Shown: positions 1 through 10,210, counted from the stretch's first letter. The stretch: DNA of 64,000 bases from Nonomuraea montanisoli (GCF_013363975.1 NZ_JABWGN010000009.1:310001-374000); one strand, 5' to 3'. Made by a program: numbers and translations. The notes: generated from the letters alone by a model not told the origin.

Positions 1-1541
1 GGGACTTGGGTGGAGCGGTAGTAGTTGGTCTTGCGGATGCTCCATCGGGGGCCCTGGGCCCCCAGGCGGGTGCTGAAGCTCTGCCAGTCATGGGTGGAGG
101 CGGGTGACCAGCCGATCTCAGCGATGGCGGCCAGGCGGGGGTTGGTCATGAACTCGGCGTCTTCGATGTTCGCGATGGTCTCGGTCCACAGCGGGGCTTC
201 GACTCCGCGGATGCTGGATTCGCTGACGCCGCCGATGACGGTGGCGGGGTCCCAGCCGTAGGCCTTCTGCACCTCGATGTAGCCCGCCCAGTCGAGGCCG
301 AGCGGGGTGTTCTGGTTGTATTTCATGTCGAGGTAGGCGTTTCCGGGAGGTGAGAACACCAGCTTCCCGCCCTGCGCCACGACGCTGTTGGCGTGGGTCG
401 CGGAGCCCCAGTACTGGCCTGTGGCGTCGGTGGGAAGGGTGGCCTGGCCGATCTCCTGCCAGCCGACCAGCTTCTTGCCGTGAGCCGCGACGGTTTCGCC
501 GACGCGTTTGACGAACGCCATGTAGTCGGGCTTGGCGGTGTTGTGGGCCTCGTCGCCGCCGATGTGGAGGTAGGGGCCGGGCGTCATCGCCGCGAGTTCG
601 CGGATGACGTCGTCGACGAACCTGTACGTGATCTCCTTCGAGATGCAGAGCGAGCTGTAGCCGACCGCGGTGTCGGTGCGCAGGGGTGGCGCCTGGCCGT
701 CGCAGTTGAGCTCGGCGTAGGAGGCGAGGGCCGCGTTGGTGTGTCCGGGCATGTCGATCTCGGGAACGACGGTCATGAACCGGTCTGCCGCGTAGCGGGT
801 GATCTCCGCGTAGTCCTGCTTGGTGTAGTGGCCTCCGGGGCCGCCGCCGACCTCGGTGCTGCCGCCGTAGGTGGCGAGCCTGGGCCAGCTGTCGATCTGG
901 ATGCGCCAGCCCTGGTCGTCGGCGAGGTGCAGGTGCAGGACGTTCACCTTGTACAGCGCCGCCTGGTCGATGAAGCGCTTGACCTCGTCGACGGTGAAGA
1001 AGTGGCGCGCCACGTCGAGCATGACGCCTCGCCAGGCGAATCGCGGCTGGTCGGTGATCGAGACACCGTCGATCGTCCAGGGGCCCGCCTGGACGGTGGG
1101 GCTCTCCACCTTCGGCGGGAGGAGCTGCCGGAACGTTTGCACGCCTCGCAGCAGCCCTTCCTGGGTGCGCGCGGTGATGGTGACCCCTTGGGCGGTGACG
1201 TCGAGCCGGTAGGCCTCCTGGGCCATGGTCGCCGGCCCGGACAGGGAGAGTGTGATCCCGGAGCCGGAGGTCGTGATCGGGAACGGGAAGCCGGTGGAAC
1301 GCCGCAGGACACCTGCCAGATACTCGGCCACGAAGCCCGATCCGACGATCGCCGTGCTCTGCGTCAAGGAGAAGGACGTCCCGGCGGTGATGGTGAGCGA
1401 CGCCGGGACGGGGACGATCCGTGGCGGGTCACCGGGCGCCGCGACGGCGGTCGCAGTGTTCAAGGTCGCAGTACTCGAGAGGGCGAGCAACACCGCCGCG
1501 GTCGCGATCACGGCCAGCCGTCGTAAACGGGTCGCTTCCAT
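1..1541 (-). CDS. Secreted GH20 beta-N-acetylhexosaminidase (C-terminus outside window)
   Basis: Open reading frame of at least 513 codons that runs off the left edge, so the C-terminus is missing. It starts at ATG 1541 with GGGAGG six or seven bases upstream. The first ~35 residues form a signal peptide (Arg-rich, then an Ala/Leu/Val stretch ending in a small-residue site). A GH20b-like N-terminal domain is followed by the GH20 barrel. The hallmark HIGGDEAH gives the catalytic Asp-Glu pair at about residues 330-331. GH20 enzymes release terminal GlcNAc/GalNAc from chito-oligosaccharides and glycans by substrate-assisted catalysis; export suggests action outside the cell. The upstream promoter (1667-1696) shares its sequence with three others in the window. 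The family is certain; exact substrate is not. Confidence 0.93.
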   Translation of the reverse strand, partial: MEATRLRRLAVIATAAVLLALSSTATLNTATAVAAPGDPPRIVPVPASLTITAGTSFSLTQSTAIVGSGFVAEYLAGVLRRSTGFPFPITTSGSGITLSLSGPATMAQEAYRLDVTAQGVTITARTQEGLLRGVQTFRQLLPPKVESPTVQAGPWTIDGVSITDQPRFAWRGVMLDVARHFFTVDEVKRFIDQAALYKVNVLHLHLADDQGWRIQIDSWPRLATYGGSTEVGGGPGGHYTKQDYAEITRYAADRFMTVVPEIDMPGHTNAALASYAELNCDGQAPPLRTDTAVGYSSLCISKEITYRFVDDVIRELAAMTPGPYLHIGGDEAHNTAKPDYMAFVKRVGETVAAHGKKLVGWQEIGQATLPTDATGQYWGSATHANSVVAQGGKLVFSPPGNAYLDMKYNQNTPLGLDWAGYIEVQKAYGWDPATVIGGVSESSIRGVEAPLWTETIANIEDAEFMTNPRLAAIAEIGWSPASTHDWQSFSTRLGAQGPRWSIRKTNYYRSTQV

Positions 1542-1666
1542 CTCGTGCCTCCCACGTAGGTGTCGATGCGATCGACGAGCGTGTGCCGGCCGGAGCGTTT
1601 GACGGCTTCGAGGGTGTGGCGGGGTTCGGTCTCCGACTCGGGGCCTCACAACCCTCGTTTCGCTGG

Positions 1667-1696
1667 ATGTTAAGCCTTGATTACGTCGATCGTCAA
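1667..1696 (-). promoter_or_regulatory. Promoter of GH20 gene with shared GCTTGAC block
   Basis: Read on the minus strand: TTGACG (-35), 18-base spacer, TAACAT (-10). The -35 is embedded in CTTATGCTTGACGATCGA, almost the same as blocks at 11496, 21576 and 22892. Conservation extends well beyond the hexamer, so an operator overlapping the -35 is likely. Transcript leader would be about 120 bases. Confidence 0.6.
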
Positions 1697-1915
1697 GCAT
1701 AAGTTCGATTTTCAACGACATAACCGATGCGTGCCCGCCCTTTCGGCCTGGCCGCCGATGACCCTCCGAAGATCTGGTAAAAGCGCGTAATGACCCTGGT
1801 GTCCAGGAACTCTCTCAAGACGGGGGTGCTGTCCGCGCGTGGGAGCGTTCGGGCGTCCTGGAAGGGCATCTGATGATCGACAGGCGCAATTCTGATTTCT
1901 ATCGACGAAACATGC

Positions 1916-1944
1916 TGGACTTCGGTGCACATCGTGTCTAAATT
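1916..1944 (+). promoter_or_regulatory. Possible weak promoter for the 1988 gene
   Basis: TGGACT, 17-base spacer, TAAATT, ending about 43 bases before the start codon. The sequence ATGCTGGAC resembles the ATGCTTGAC block of the other four promoters but is degenerate. The rest of the 446-base gap between the divergent GH20 gene and this gene shows nothing else recognisable. Confidence 0.3.
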
Positions 1945-1987
1945 CGGGTGAAACTCGGCGCAAACTCCTCGGAATCAAGGACGGCGC

Positions 1988-4900
1988 ATGTTTCCCCACA
2001 CCCCCCGCTGGCTCGCTCGCTTGAGCGTCTTGGCCCTGGCCGTTTCCGGCATGACGACCTTGACCCTGCCGGCGCGAGCCCACGACACCATCGATCCAGC
2101 CGACTACCAGACCGTGACACTGGCCCACGGCAGCGCTGAGACAGGCGAGCCCATGAGCATCGCCGTGCTGCCGGATCTGTCGGTGCTCCACACCTCGCGC
2201 GACGGGACGCTTCGCCGTACCGACAAGACCGGAAACACCAAGGTCACCGGCACCCTCCCGGTCTACAGCCACGACGAGGAGGGCCTGCAGGGAGTGGCCG
2301 CCGACCCGGGCTTCGCCACCAACAGGACCATCTACCTCTACTACGCGCCCAAGCTGTCGACCCCGGGCGGTGACGCACCGGTCACCGGCGCCGACTGGAG
2401 TGCCTGGCAGGGCGTCAACCGGTTGTCGCGCTTCACGCTGAAGGAGGACTGGACCCTCGATGTGGCAAGCGAGAAGAAGGTCCTGGACGTCCCGGCGGAT
2501 CGGGGCATGTGCTGTCACGTCGGCGGCGACATCGACTTCGACGCCCAGGGCAACCTCTACCTGTCGACCGGCGACGACACCAACCCCTTCGACTCCGCCG
2601 GCTACGCGCCCATCGACGAGCGGACCGACCGCAACCCCGCCTACGACGCCCAGCGGAGTGCGGCCAACACCAACGATCTGCGGGGCAAGATCCTCCGGAT
2701 CAAGGTGAATCCCGCCGACGGGTCCTACACGGCGCCGTCGGGCAACCTGTTCCCGCCGGGCACGGCGAAGACCCGGCCCGAGATCTACGCCATGGGCTTC
2801 CGCAACCCGTTCAGGATGAGCGTCGACAAGAAGACCGGGGTCGTCTACGTCGGCGACTACGGTCCTGACGCGGGCGGGACAAATCCCGATCGTGGGCCGT
2901 CAGGACAGGTGGAGTTCGACAAGGTCAGCCAGGCGGGCAACTTCGGCTGGCCCTACTGCACGGGGACCAACACGCCCGCGGAGACCTACAACGAGTACAC
3001 CTTCCCCTCCGGACCGTCCGGAGCCAAGTACGACTGCGCCGGAGGCCCGACCAACAACTCCTTCCGCAACACCGGCCTGGCCAAGCTGCCGCCCGCGCAA
3101 CCGGCCTGGATCAGGTACGGCGGCGACGCGGGCAGCCCGCCCGAGTTCGGCACGGGGTCGGAGTCGCCGATGGGCGGCCCCGCCTACCACTACGACCCGG
3201 ATCTGCAGTCGGAGGTGAAGTTCCCTCAGGGACTGGACAACATGGTCTTCCTCGGCGAGTTCGGCCGCCGCTGGATCAAGGCCGTCAGTCCGGCCGACAA
3301 CCACATCATGAACTTCCCGTGGAGCGGCACCCAGGTGATGGACCTGGCCTTCGGCCCCGACGGCGCGCTCTACGTGCTGGACTACGGCACCGGCAGCTTC
3401 GGCGGCGACGAGAACTCCGCGCTCTATCGCATCGAGTACATCAAGGGCCGCGACCGGAGCCCGACCGCGAAGGCGTCGGCGGACAAGACGTCAGGACAGC
3501 CACCACTGACCGTCGCCTTCTCTTCCGAGGGCTCGGCCGACCCCGACGGCCAGGCGCTGAGCTACGCATGGGACTTCGGCGACGGCGGCACCTCGACCCA
3601 GGCCAATCCCACCCACACCTACACCGCCAAGGGCGAGTTCCAGGCGAAGCTCACCGTGAAGGACCCAGCCGGCAACTCGGGCACGGCAGGCGTGCCGATC
3701 ACCGTGGGCAACACCGCGCCGACGATCACCTTCCAGACGCCGCGCGAGGGTCAACTGTTCGAGTGGGGCGACAAGGTGCCCTTCAAGGTGACCGTGACCG
3801 ACCCCGAGGACGGCACGATCGACTGCGCAGCCGTGAAGGTGACCTACGTCCTCGGTCACGACAGCCATGGTCATCCCATCACCTCCACCAACGGCTGCGA
3901 GGGCACGCTGACCATCCCCAAGGACGGTGAGCACGACAGCGCGGCCAACATCTTCGCGGTGTTCAACGCCTCCTACACCGACAAAGGCAAGCTGACCGGC
4001 AGCAAGGAGCTCATCCTGCAGCCCAGGCACCGGCAGGCCGAACACTACGCCGCCGCCTCGGGCGTCCAGAAGGTGGACAAGCAGGCAGCGGAGGGTGGCA
4101 AGACGGTCGGGTACATCGAGAACGGCGACTGGATCTCCTTCAAGCCCTACGAGCTCAGCGCCGCCAAGTCCGCCCGTTTCCGGATCTCCTCAGGAGGCGC
4201 GGGCGGGAACATCGAGATCCGCACCGGCTCGCAGAGCGGGCCGGTGGTGGGCAAGGTGGCCGTGCCGACGACCGGCGGGTGGGAGACCTTCAAGGACGTC
4301 GAGACCGCGCTGACCGGCGTCACCACCAAGACCGACAGCCTGTTCCTGGTGTTCACCGGAGGGGCGGGCTCGCTGTTCGACGTCGACTCCTTCACCCTGT
4401 CGTCCGAGGCCGGGACGCAACCCGTCACCGGGCCGATCGGCGGCCCCGGCGGCGGCTGCGTCGACGTCGCAGGAGGAAACACCGCCGACTCCACCAAGGT
4501 GCAGATGTACGCATGCAACGGCACCAACGCCCAGAAGTGGACGGTGGACGGTGCCGCCGGCACGATCAAGGCGTTGGGCAAATGCCTGGACGTCAAGTGG
4601 GCCGACACCGCTGACGGCACCAAGGTGCAGATCTACACCTGCAACGGCACCAACGCCCAGAAGTGGACCGTGGACAGTGCCGCCGGCACGATCAAGGCGT
4701 TGGGCAAATGCCTGGACGCCGCTGACAAGACGCAGTTGGTCATACGCACCTGCGACGGGGGCGCCAACCAGAAGTTCAGCCCACCGGGCGGCGGCGACGC
4801 CGTCGGCGACGGTGACGTCCTGGTCTTCAGCCGCACGACGGGATTTCGGCACGACTCCATCGCCGCCGGCATTCAGGCGATCAAGAACATGGGGTTCAAG

Positions 4901-6406
4901 GTGACCGCCACCGAGGACCCCGGCGCCTTCACCACGGCGAATCTGGCCAAGTACAAGGCGGTGACCTTCCTCAACACCACGGGTGACGTGCTGAACGCCG
5001 ACCAGCAGGCGGCCTTCGAGTCCTACATCAAGGCGGGCGGTGGTTACGCAGGGGTCCACGCGGCGGCCGACACCGAGTACGACTGGCCGTTCTACGGCGA
5101 ACTCGCCGGGGCCTGGTTCTCCAGCCACCCGGCGACGCAGCAGGCCACGATCAAGGTGGAGGATCGGGCGAACCCGGCCACCGCTCACCTGGGCGCCACC
5201 TGGACCAGGACCGACGAGTGGTACGACTACAGGTCCAACCCGCGTGCCACGGCGCACGTCCTGGCCACGGTGGACGAGTCCTCCTACAGCGGCGGGAAGA
5301 TGGGGGCCGACCACCCGATCTCGTGGTGCAAGACCTACCAGGGCGGCCGATCGTTCTACACCGGTCTCGGCCACACCCCTGAGACCTTCTCGGAGCAGGC
5401 ATTCCTGCAGCACCTCAAGGGCGGCATCGCGTACGCCATGGGGACCGCTCAGGCCGACTGCCGTCCGGAGACCGGTTACACCGCGCTCTACAACGGCTCG
5501 ACCACCGGCTGGGAGCAGGCCGGGCCCGGCAGCTTCACCAACGCCGACGCGACGCTGACCTCCACCGGCGGCATGGGCCTGTACTGGTACAAGGCCAAGG
5601 AGTTCACCAAGGGCTACTCGCTCAAGCTCGACTGGAAGGCGGCCGGGGACGACAACTCCGGGATCTTCATCGGCTTCCCGCCCTCCACCGACCCCTGGTC
5701 GGCGGTCGGCAAGGGCTACGAGATCCAGATCGACGCCACCGACGCGGCCGACAAGACCACCGGCGCGATCTACGGCTTCAAGTCGGCCGACATCGCCGCG
5801 CGCGACAAGGCGCTCAACCCGCCGGGCCAGTGGAACGCCTTCGAGATCAGGGTCGAGGGCGAACGCGTCCAGGTGCTGCTCAACGGCGTCAAGATCAACG
5901 ATTTCACCAACACCGATCCGGCGCGCTCGCTGAAGGACGGGCACATCGGCCTGCAGAACCACAGCGACGGCGACACCGTCTCCTTCCGCGACATCCGCGT
6001 CAAGGAACTCGGCGCGCCCACCGGCGACTCCGTCATCCAGGCGGAGAACTGGTCCCAGGCCAACGGCGTCCAGACCTACCCGCACACCCCGGCACACGGC
6101 GGCGCCGTGCTCGGCTTCGTCAACCCGGGCGACTGGGCGGCCTACGACGAGGTCGACCTCACCGGCGTCACCTCCTTCACCGCCCGCGTCGCCTCGGTCG
6201 ACCCGACCGGGGGCTTCGAGATCCGCACGGACTCGCCGACCGGACCGGTGCTCGGCCGCGTGACCGTGCCCAACACGGGCGGGTGGGAGTCCTACCAGGA
6301 CGTCTCGACCCCCCTGACCAACGTGCCGGACAAGCCCGTCCGGCTCTACCTCACCTTCAACGGCTCGAATCTGGACGTGGACGACTTCACGCTTCGCCGC
6401 GCCTGA
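1988..6406 (+). CDS. Giant secreted multidomain protein: sugar dehydrogenase-PKD-CBM6-ricin-ThuA-DUF1080-CBM6
   Basis: 1472 residues; ATG 1988 follows AAGGA with good spacing. Signal peptide to about residue 31 (ends ARA). Modules in order: glucose/sorbosone-dehydrogenase-type beta-propeller (~40-487), PKD (~488-574), an unassigned beta-sandwich with a DPEDGTIDC signature (~575-680), CBM6-like (~683-805), ricin/beta-trefoil (~818-932, QKW repeats), ThuA-like glutamine-amidotransferase fold (~941-1152), DUF1080 laminin-G-like domain (~1163-1341), and a second CBM6-like module. The propeller family oxidises sugars with PQQ; ThuA and DUF1080 families are associated with 3-keto-sugar metabolism. 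The ricin and CBM modules presumably tether it to polysaccharide. The next gene is a paralogue with reordered modules and is likely co-transcribed. Domain names are confident; the catalytic outcome is not. Confidence 0.9.
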   Translation: MFPHTPRWLARLSVLALAVSGMTTLTLPARAHDTIDPADYQTVTLAHGSAETGEPMSIAVLPDLSVLHTSRDGTLRRTDKTGNTKVTGTLPVYSHDEEGLQGVAADPGFATNRTIYLYYAPKLSTPGGDAPVTGADWSAWQGVNRLSRFTLKEDWTLDVASEKKVLDVPADRGMCCHVGGDIDFDAQGNLYLSTGDDTNPFDSAGYAPIDERTDRNPAYDAQRSAANTNDLRGKILRIKVNPADGSYTAPSGNLFPPGTAKTRPEIYAMGFRNPFRMSVDKKTGVVYVGDYGPDAGGTNPDRGPSGQVEFDKVSQAGNFGWPYCTGTNTPAETYNEYTFPSGPSGAKYDCAGGPTNNSFRNTGLAKLPPAQPAWIRYGGDAGSPPEFGTGSESPMGGPAYHYDPDLQSEVKFPQGLDNMVFLGEFGRRWIKAVSPADNHIMNFPWSGTQVMDLAFGPDGALYVLDYGTGSFGGDENSALYRIEYIKGRDRSPTAKASADKTSGQPPLTVAFSSEGSADPDGQALSYAWDFGDGGTSTQANPTHTYTAKGEFQAKLTVKDPAGNSGTAGVPITVGNTAPTITFQTPREGQLFEWGDKVPFKVTVTDPEDGTIDCAAVKVTYVLGHDSHGHPITSTNGCEGTLTIPKDGEHDSAANIFAVFNASYTDKGKLTGSKELILQPRHRQAEHYAAASGVQKVDKQAAEGGKTVGYIENGDWISFKPYELSAAKSARFRISSGGAGGNIEIRTGSQSGPVVGKVAVPTTGGWETFKDVETALTGVTTKTDSLFLVFTGGAGSLFDVDSFTLSSEAGTQPVTGPIGGPGGGCVDVAGGNTADSTKVQMYACNGTNAQKWTVDGAAGTIKALGKCLDVKWADTADGTKVQIYTCNGTNAQKWTVDSAAGTIKALGKCLDAADKTQLVIRTCDGGANQKFSPPGGGDAVGDGDVLVFSRTTGFRHDSIAAGIQAIKNMGFKVTATEDPGAFTTANLAKYKAVTFLNTTGDVLNADQQAAFESYIKAGGGYAGVHAAADTEYDWPFYGELAGAWFSSHPATQQATIKVEDRANPATAHLGATWTRTDEWYDYRSNPRATAHVLATVDESSYSGGKMGADHPISWCKTYQGGRSFYTGLGHTPETFSEQAFLQHLKGGIAYAMGTAQADCRPETGYTALYNGSTTGWEQAGPGSFTNADATLTSTGGMGLYWYKAKEFTKGYSLKLDWKAAGDDNSGIFIGFPPSTDPWSAVGKGYEIQIDATDAADKTTGAIYGFKSADIAARDKALNPPGQWNAFEIRVEGERVQVLLNGVKINDFTNTDPARSLKDGHIGLQNHSDGDTVSFRDIRVKELGAPTGDSVIQAENWSQANGVQTYPHTPAHGGAVLGFVNPGDWAAYDEVDLTGVTSFTARVASVDPTGGFEIRTDSPTGPVLGRVTVPNTGGWESYQDVSTPLTNVPDKPVRLYLTFNGSNLDVDDFTLRRA

Positions 6407-6543
6407 CTCCGCGACGGAGCCGGCGCGACCTGACGCACGGCCTGACGCACGGCCTGACCATGCTCGAACGGCCTCGCCCGCTCGCACACCTGTGACACCT
6501 CCGCCGAGGCGTCGCACACCCCCCTCACCCCAGGAGAATGACC

Positions 6544-9500
6544 TTGCGAAGGTTACTCACCGTCCTCGTCATGCCCATGCTCTTATTCGCCCTGTCCGCG
6601 GGCCCCGCCGCCCAGGCGGGCGCATCGGCGCAGAAGACCCGCACGGCCGCGGCCAAGTTCCGCGCCCTGCTGTTCACCGAAGGCGGGAACGCCTGGCACA
6701 GCGCCGCCCTGCCGGCCGGCATCAAGATGGTGCAGGAACTGGCCGCCGCCAACGACTTCGAGGTGGTGCAGTCCGACGACTCGTCGGTGTTCAACGACGC
6801 CAACCTCGCCACGTACAACGTGCTGATCATGCTGCAGAACTACGGCATGGTCTGGGACAACGACGCCCAGCGGCAGGCGCTGGAGAAGTTCGTCGACTCG
6901 GGCAAGGGCGTCGTGGCCATCCACAACGCCGTCGACATGGAGATCGACAGCCAGTACCCCTACTGGGACAACCTGGTCAACGGCGGCTCGCACATGCCGG
7001 GGCATGCCGCCAACGGCCAGCAAGCGCAGGTCACGGTCGCCGACCGGGTGCATCCCTCCACCAAGAAGCTGCCGGAGCAGTGGACGCACACGGAGGAGTG
7101 GTACAACTTCGCCCCCAACCCGCGCGGCAAGGTGCACGTGCTGATGACCGTGAACGAGAAGACCTACAACCCCGGCCAGTACGCGATGGGCGTCGACCAT
7201 CCGATCTCCTGGTGCCGTCAGGCCGGCGCCAAGGGAGAGGCCCGGGTGTGGGCGACCGCGCTGGGCCACAACGCCGCCGCGTACTCCGATGCGAACTTCC
7301 GCGAGCACGTGCGCGGCGGCATCATGTGGGCCGGCGGCGCCGAGCAGGGCGACTGCGGCGGCACGGTCGAGTCCAAGTTCCAGAAGGTCCCCCTGGACAC
7401 CAACGTCACCAAGCCGAAGAACCTCGACATCACTCCCGACGGGCGGGTCTTCTTCACCGAGAAGGCAGGCACGGTGAAGCTGATCCATGATCACAACGGC
7501 CAGTACGAAACGCACATCGCGGCCAAGCTGAACGTCTATTCCGGAGGTGAGGACGGACTGAACGGCATCGCGTTCGACCCTGGCTTCACCACCAACAAGT
7601 GGGTGTACCTCTTCTACGCGCCCGCCGGCACCGAGGAGATCAACCGGGTCTCCCGGTTCAAGGTCAACGGGGACACCATCGACCTGGCCACCGAGCAGAA
7701 GATCATCGATGTCCCCAACTATCGCACCACCGACGAGCCCGGCCACACCGGTGGAGCCCTGGTGTTCGGCCCGGGCGGCAACCTGTACATCGGCACCGGC
7801 GACGACGTGAACCCCGGGGGCGAGTCCGGCGGTTACGCGCCGATCGACGAACGGACCGGCCGCTGGCGCTTCGACGCCCAGCGAACCGCTGCCAACACCA
7901 ACAGCCTGAGCGGCAAGATCCTGCGGGTCAAGCCCAAGGCCGACGGTCCGGGCTACGACATCCCGCCGGGCAACATGTTCCCGCCCGGCACCGACAAGAC
8001 CCATCCCGCGATCTACGCCATGGGCTTCCGCAACCCGTACCGCTTCGCCGTCGACCCGGTCACCGGCTGGATCTCCGTGGGGGAGTACGCCCCCGACGCG
8101 AGCGCGTCCAACCCCAGCCGCGGACCGGCGGGCATCGTCGAATGGAACCTGGTCAAGGGGCCCGGCAACTACGGCTGGCCCTACTGCATCGGCAACAACG
8201 TGCCGTACAACGACTACGACTTCGCGACGAAGCAGAGCGGGGCGAAGTTCGACTGCTCCGCCCCGGTCAACAACTCCCCGAACAACACCGGGTTGACGAC
8301 CCTGCCCGCCGCCAAGCCCGCGAATCTCTGGTACGGCGGCGGCACCACGGACTTCCCCGAGATGGGCGCCTCGGGCGGCCTGGCCCCGATGAGCGGCCCG
8401 TTCTACCACTACGACGCGGCCAACCCCTCGGAGCGCAAGTTCCCCGAGTACTACGACAAGGCGGTGTTCTTCTTCGAGTGGAGCCGCAACTACATCAAGG
8501 AGTTCAGGCTCGGCTCCACCGGCACCCTGCTGCAGGTCGACCCGTTCGTCGCCAAGCCCGGCCCGCAGGCGCCGCACGACATGAAGTTCGGCCCTGACGG
8601 CGCGATGTACCTCCTCGAATGGGGCAGCGGCTGGGCGGACAGCCAGTCGGGCGGCGGCATCTACCGGATCGAGTACGTCGCGGGGAACCGCTCACCCGTG
8701 GCCAAGGCGACCGCCACCCCCGACAGCGGCAAGGCGCCGCTCACCGTCGCCTTCTCCTCGGCCGGCTCCTCCGATCCCGAGGGCAGCGCGATCACCTATG
8801 CCTGGGACTTCGACGGCAACGGCACGACCGACTCCACCGCCGCGAACCCCAGCCACACCTACGACACCAACGGCACCCCCAGCGCCCGGCTGACCGTCAA
8901 GGATCCCGAGGGGAAGACGGGCAGCATCACCGTGCAGATCACCGTCGGCAACACCCGGCCCACCGTGAAGATCACCTCGCCGCCGATGGGCGGACATGCG
9001 GCGATCGGTGACCTGATGTCCTACGCGGTCACCGTCACCGACCCCGAGGACGGCACGATCGACTGCTCCAAGGTCAAGGTGACGTTCGCGTCAGGGCACG
9101 GGGAGAGCCCCGGCAAATGGCACGCGCACGACATAGGCTCCGCGAGCGGCTGCACCGGATCGGTCACGCTCTCCGACTTCCACCAAGGGGACCTCGGCGT
9201 CGACGGCTTCTTCTCCATGGAGGCGACCTACGTCGACAGCGGCGGGTTGAACGGCTCGACGTTCGCCAACGTCCGGTGGAAGCACCAGCAGGCGGAGTTC
9301 TTCGACAGCAGCCAGGGGATCAAAACCGTCAACCAGCAGGGCGCCGAGGGCGGCAAGCGCATCGGCGGCATCAGCGACGGCGACTGGATCGCCTTCGACG
9401 ACCGGAACATGACCGGACTCGACTCGGTCTCCTTCCGAGTCTCCTCGCCGAGCGACAGCGGCGGCTCCGTCGAACTGCGTGCGGATTCGCCGACCGGCCC

Positions 9501-10146
9501 GCTGATCGCCTCGACCCCGGTGCCGTCCACCGGCGGCTGGGACACCTATGTGTCGCTGCCGGCCGTGAAGGTCACCGACCCCGGCGGGACCCACAAGCTC
9601 TACGCGGTCTTCAAGTCCCCGGGCGCGGATCCGTTCGACCTGGACTCGTTCACCTTCAACGGCAAGGGCGTCGCCTCGGGGTCCGGCACCGGCCTCCCGG
9701 CCGGCACCTACACCATCACCGCCCAGCACAGCGGCAAGAACGTGACCACGGAGGGCGCGTCGACCGCCGACAACGCCAAGATCGTCCAGATGGGGTCCAC
9801 GAGCGATCCCATCCAGCGGTGGCAGGCGGTGCCACTGGCGGGCGGCGGCTACCAGCTCAAGAACGCCGGCAGCGGCAAGTGCCTGGACGTCCCGAACGGC
9901 TCGACCACGAACGAGACCCAGCTGGTCCAGTGGACGTGTCACGGCGCGACCGCCCCGGACCTGAAGAACCAGCGCTTCACCGTGAATCCCACGATCGAGG
10001 CGGGCGTCTACACGATCACGCCGTCCTTCAACGGACTGTGCGTCGATGTCAAGTGGGTGAGCCAGGCCGACGGCTTCCCGGTGATCCAGTACACCTGCGT
10101 GAACAGCGCCCCCAACCAGAAGTTCCGTTTCACCAAGGTCGGCTGA
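6544..10146 (+). CDS. Giant secreted multidomain protein: ThuA-sugar dehydrogenase-PKD-CBM6-ricin
   Basis: About 1200 residues. An in-frame ATG at 6538 lies one base after AGGAG, too close to be used well; TTG 6544, seven bases after AGGAG, is the better start. Signal peptide (~1-27), ThuA-like domain (~37-275), glucose/sorbosone-dehydrogenase propeller (~276-714), PKD (~715-800), the same DPEDGTIDC beta-sandwich as the upstream gene (~801-910), CBM6-like (~914-1039), ricin lectin (~1049-1200). It shares the propeller-PKD-sandwich-CBM6-ricin block with the preceding protein, but ThuA sits at the N-terminus and DUF1080 is absent. The 131-base gap upstream holds two tandem 12-base repeats (6429-6452) and no clear terminator, so an operon is likely. 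It ends before a strong bidirectional hairpin. Confidence 0.9.
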   Translation: MRRLLTVLVMPMLLFALSAGPAAQAGASAQKTRTAAAKFRALLFTEGGNAWHSAALPAGIKMVQELAAANDFEVVQSDDSSVFNDANLATYNVLIMLQNYGMVWDNDAQRQALEKFVDSGKGVVAIHNAVDMEIDSQYPYWDNLVNGGSHMPGHAANGQQAQVTVADRVHPSTKKLPEQWTHTEEWYNFAPNPRGKVHVLMTVNEKTYNPGQYAMGVDHPISWCRQAGAKGEARVWATALGHNAAAYSDANFREHVRGGIMWAGGAEQGDCGGTVESKFQKVPLDTNVTKPKNLDITPDGRVFFTEKAGTVKLIHDHNGQYETHIAAKLNVYSGGEDGLNGIAFDPGFTTNKWVYLFYAPAGTEEINRVSRFKVNGDTIDLATEQKIIDVPNYRTTDEPGHTGGALVFGPGGNLYIGTGDDVNPGGESGGYAPIDERTGRWRFDAQRTAANTNSLSGKILRVKPKADGPGYDIPPGNMFPPGTDKTHPAIYAMGFRNPYRFAVDPVTGWISVGEYAPDASASNPSRGPAGIVEWNLVKGPGNYGWPYCIGNNVPYNDYDFATKQSGAKFDCSAPVNNSPNNTGLTTLPAAKPANLWYGGGTTDFPEMGASGGLAPMSGPFYHYDAANPSERKFPEYYDKAVFFFEWSRNYIKEFRLGSTGTLLQVDPFVAKPGPQAPHDMKFGPDGAMYLLEWGSGWADSQSGGGIYRIEYVAGNRSPVAKATATPDSGKAPLTVAFSSAGSSDPEGSAITYAWDFDGNGTTDSTAANPSHTYDTNGTPSARLTVKDPEGKTGSITVQITVGNTRPTVKITSPPMGGHAAIGDLMSYAVTVTDPEDGTIDCSKVKVTFASGHGESPGKWHAHDIGSASGCTGSVTLSDFHQGDLGVDGFFSMEATYVDSGGLNGSTFANVRWKHQQAEFFDSSQGIKTVNQQGAEGGKRIGGISDGDWIAFDDRNMTGLDSVSFRVSSPSDSGGSVELRADSPTGPLIASTPVPSTGGWDTYVSLPAVKVTDPGGTHKLYAVFKSPGADPFDLDSFTFNGKGVASGSGTGLPAGTYTITAQHSGKNVTTEGASTADNAKIVQMGSTSDPIQRWQAVPLAGGGYQLKNAGSGKCLDVPNGSTTNETQLVQWTCHGATAPDLKNQRFTVNPTIEAGVYTITPSFNGLCVDVKWVSQADGFPVIQYTCVNSAPNQKFRFTKVG

Positions 10147-10155
10147 TCCCGACCG

Positions 10156-10181
10156 CCGACCGGCTCCACGGAGCCGGTCGG
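10156..10181. terminator. Bidirectional hairpin terminator
   Basis: Perfect 11-base inverted repeat, CCGACCGGCTC / GAGCCGGTCGG, with a four-base loop, between two convergent genes and starting ten bases after the upstream stop. There is no U-tract, as is usual for actinobacterial hairpin terminators. Confidence 0.75.
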
Positions 10182-10210
10182 CCCCCGCCCGGCCGGCTGC
10201 GTCCACCGGG

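Noticed and set aside
6429-6452. Two tandem 12-base repeats between the giant genes
   Set aside because: Only two copies, no symmetry; too little to call an operator or a CRISPR-like element.
4190-6517. Long minus-strand open frame (775 codons) opposite the 1988 gene
   Set aside because: It has no recognisable domain and biased Gly/Arg/Val composition; it is the antisense shadow of a well-supported multidomain gene in GC-rich DNA. The same holds for long antisense frames at 393-1526, 6583-8577 and 11158-12588.
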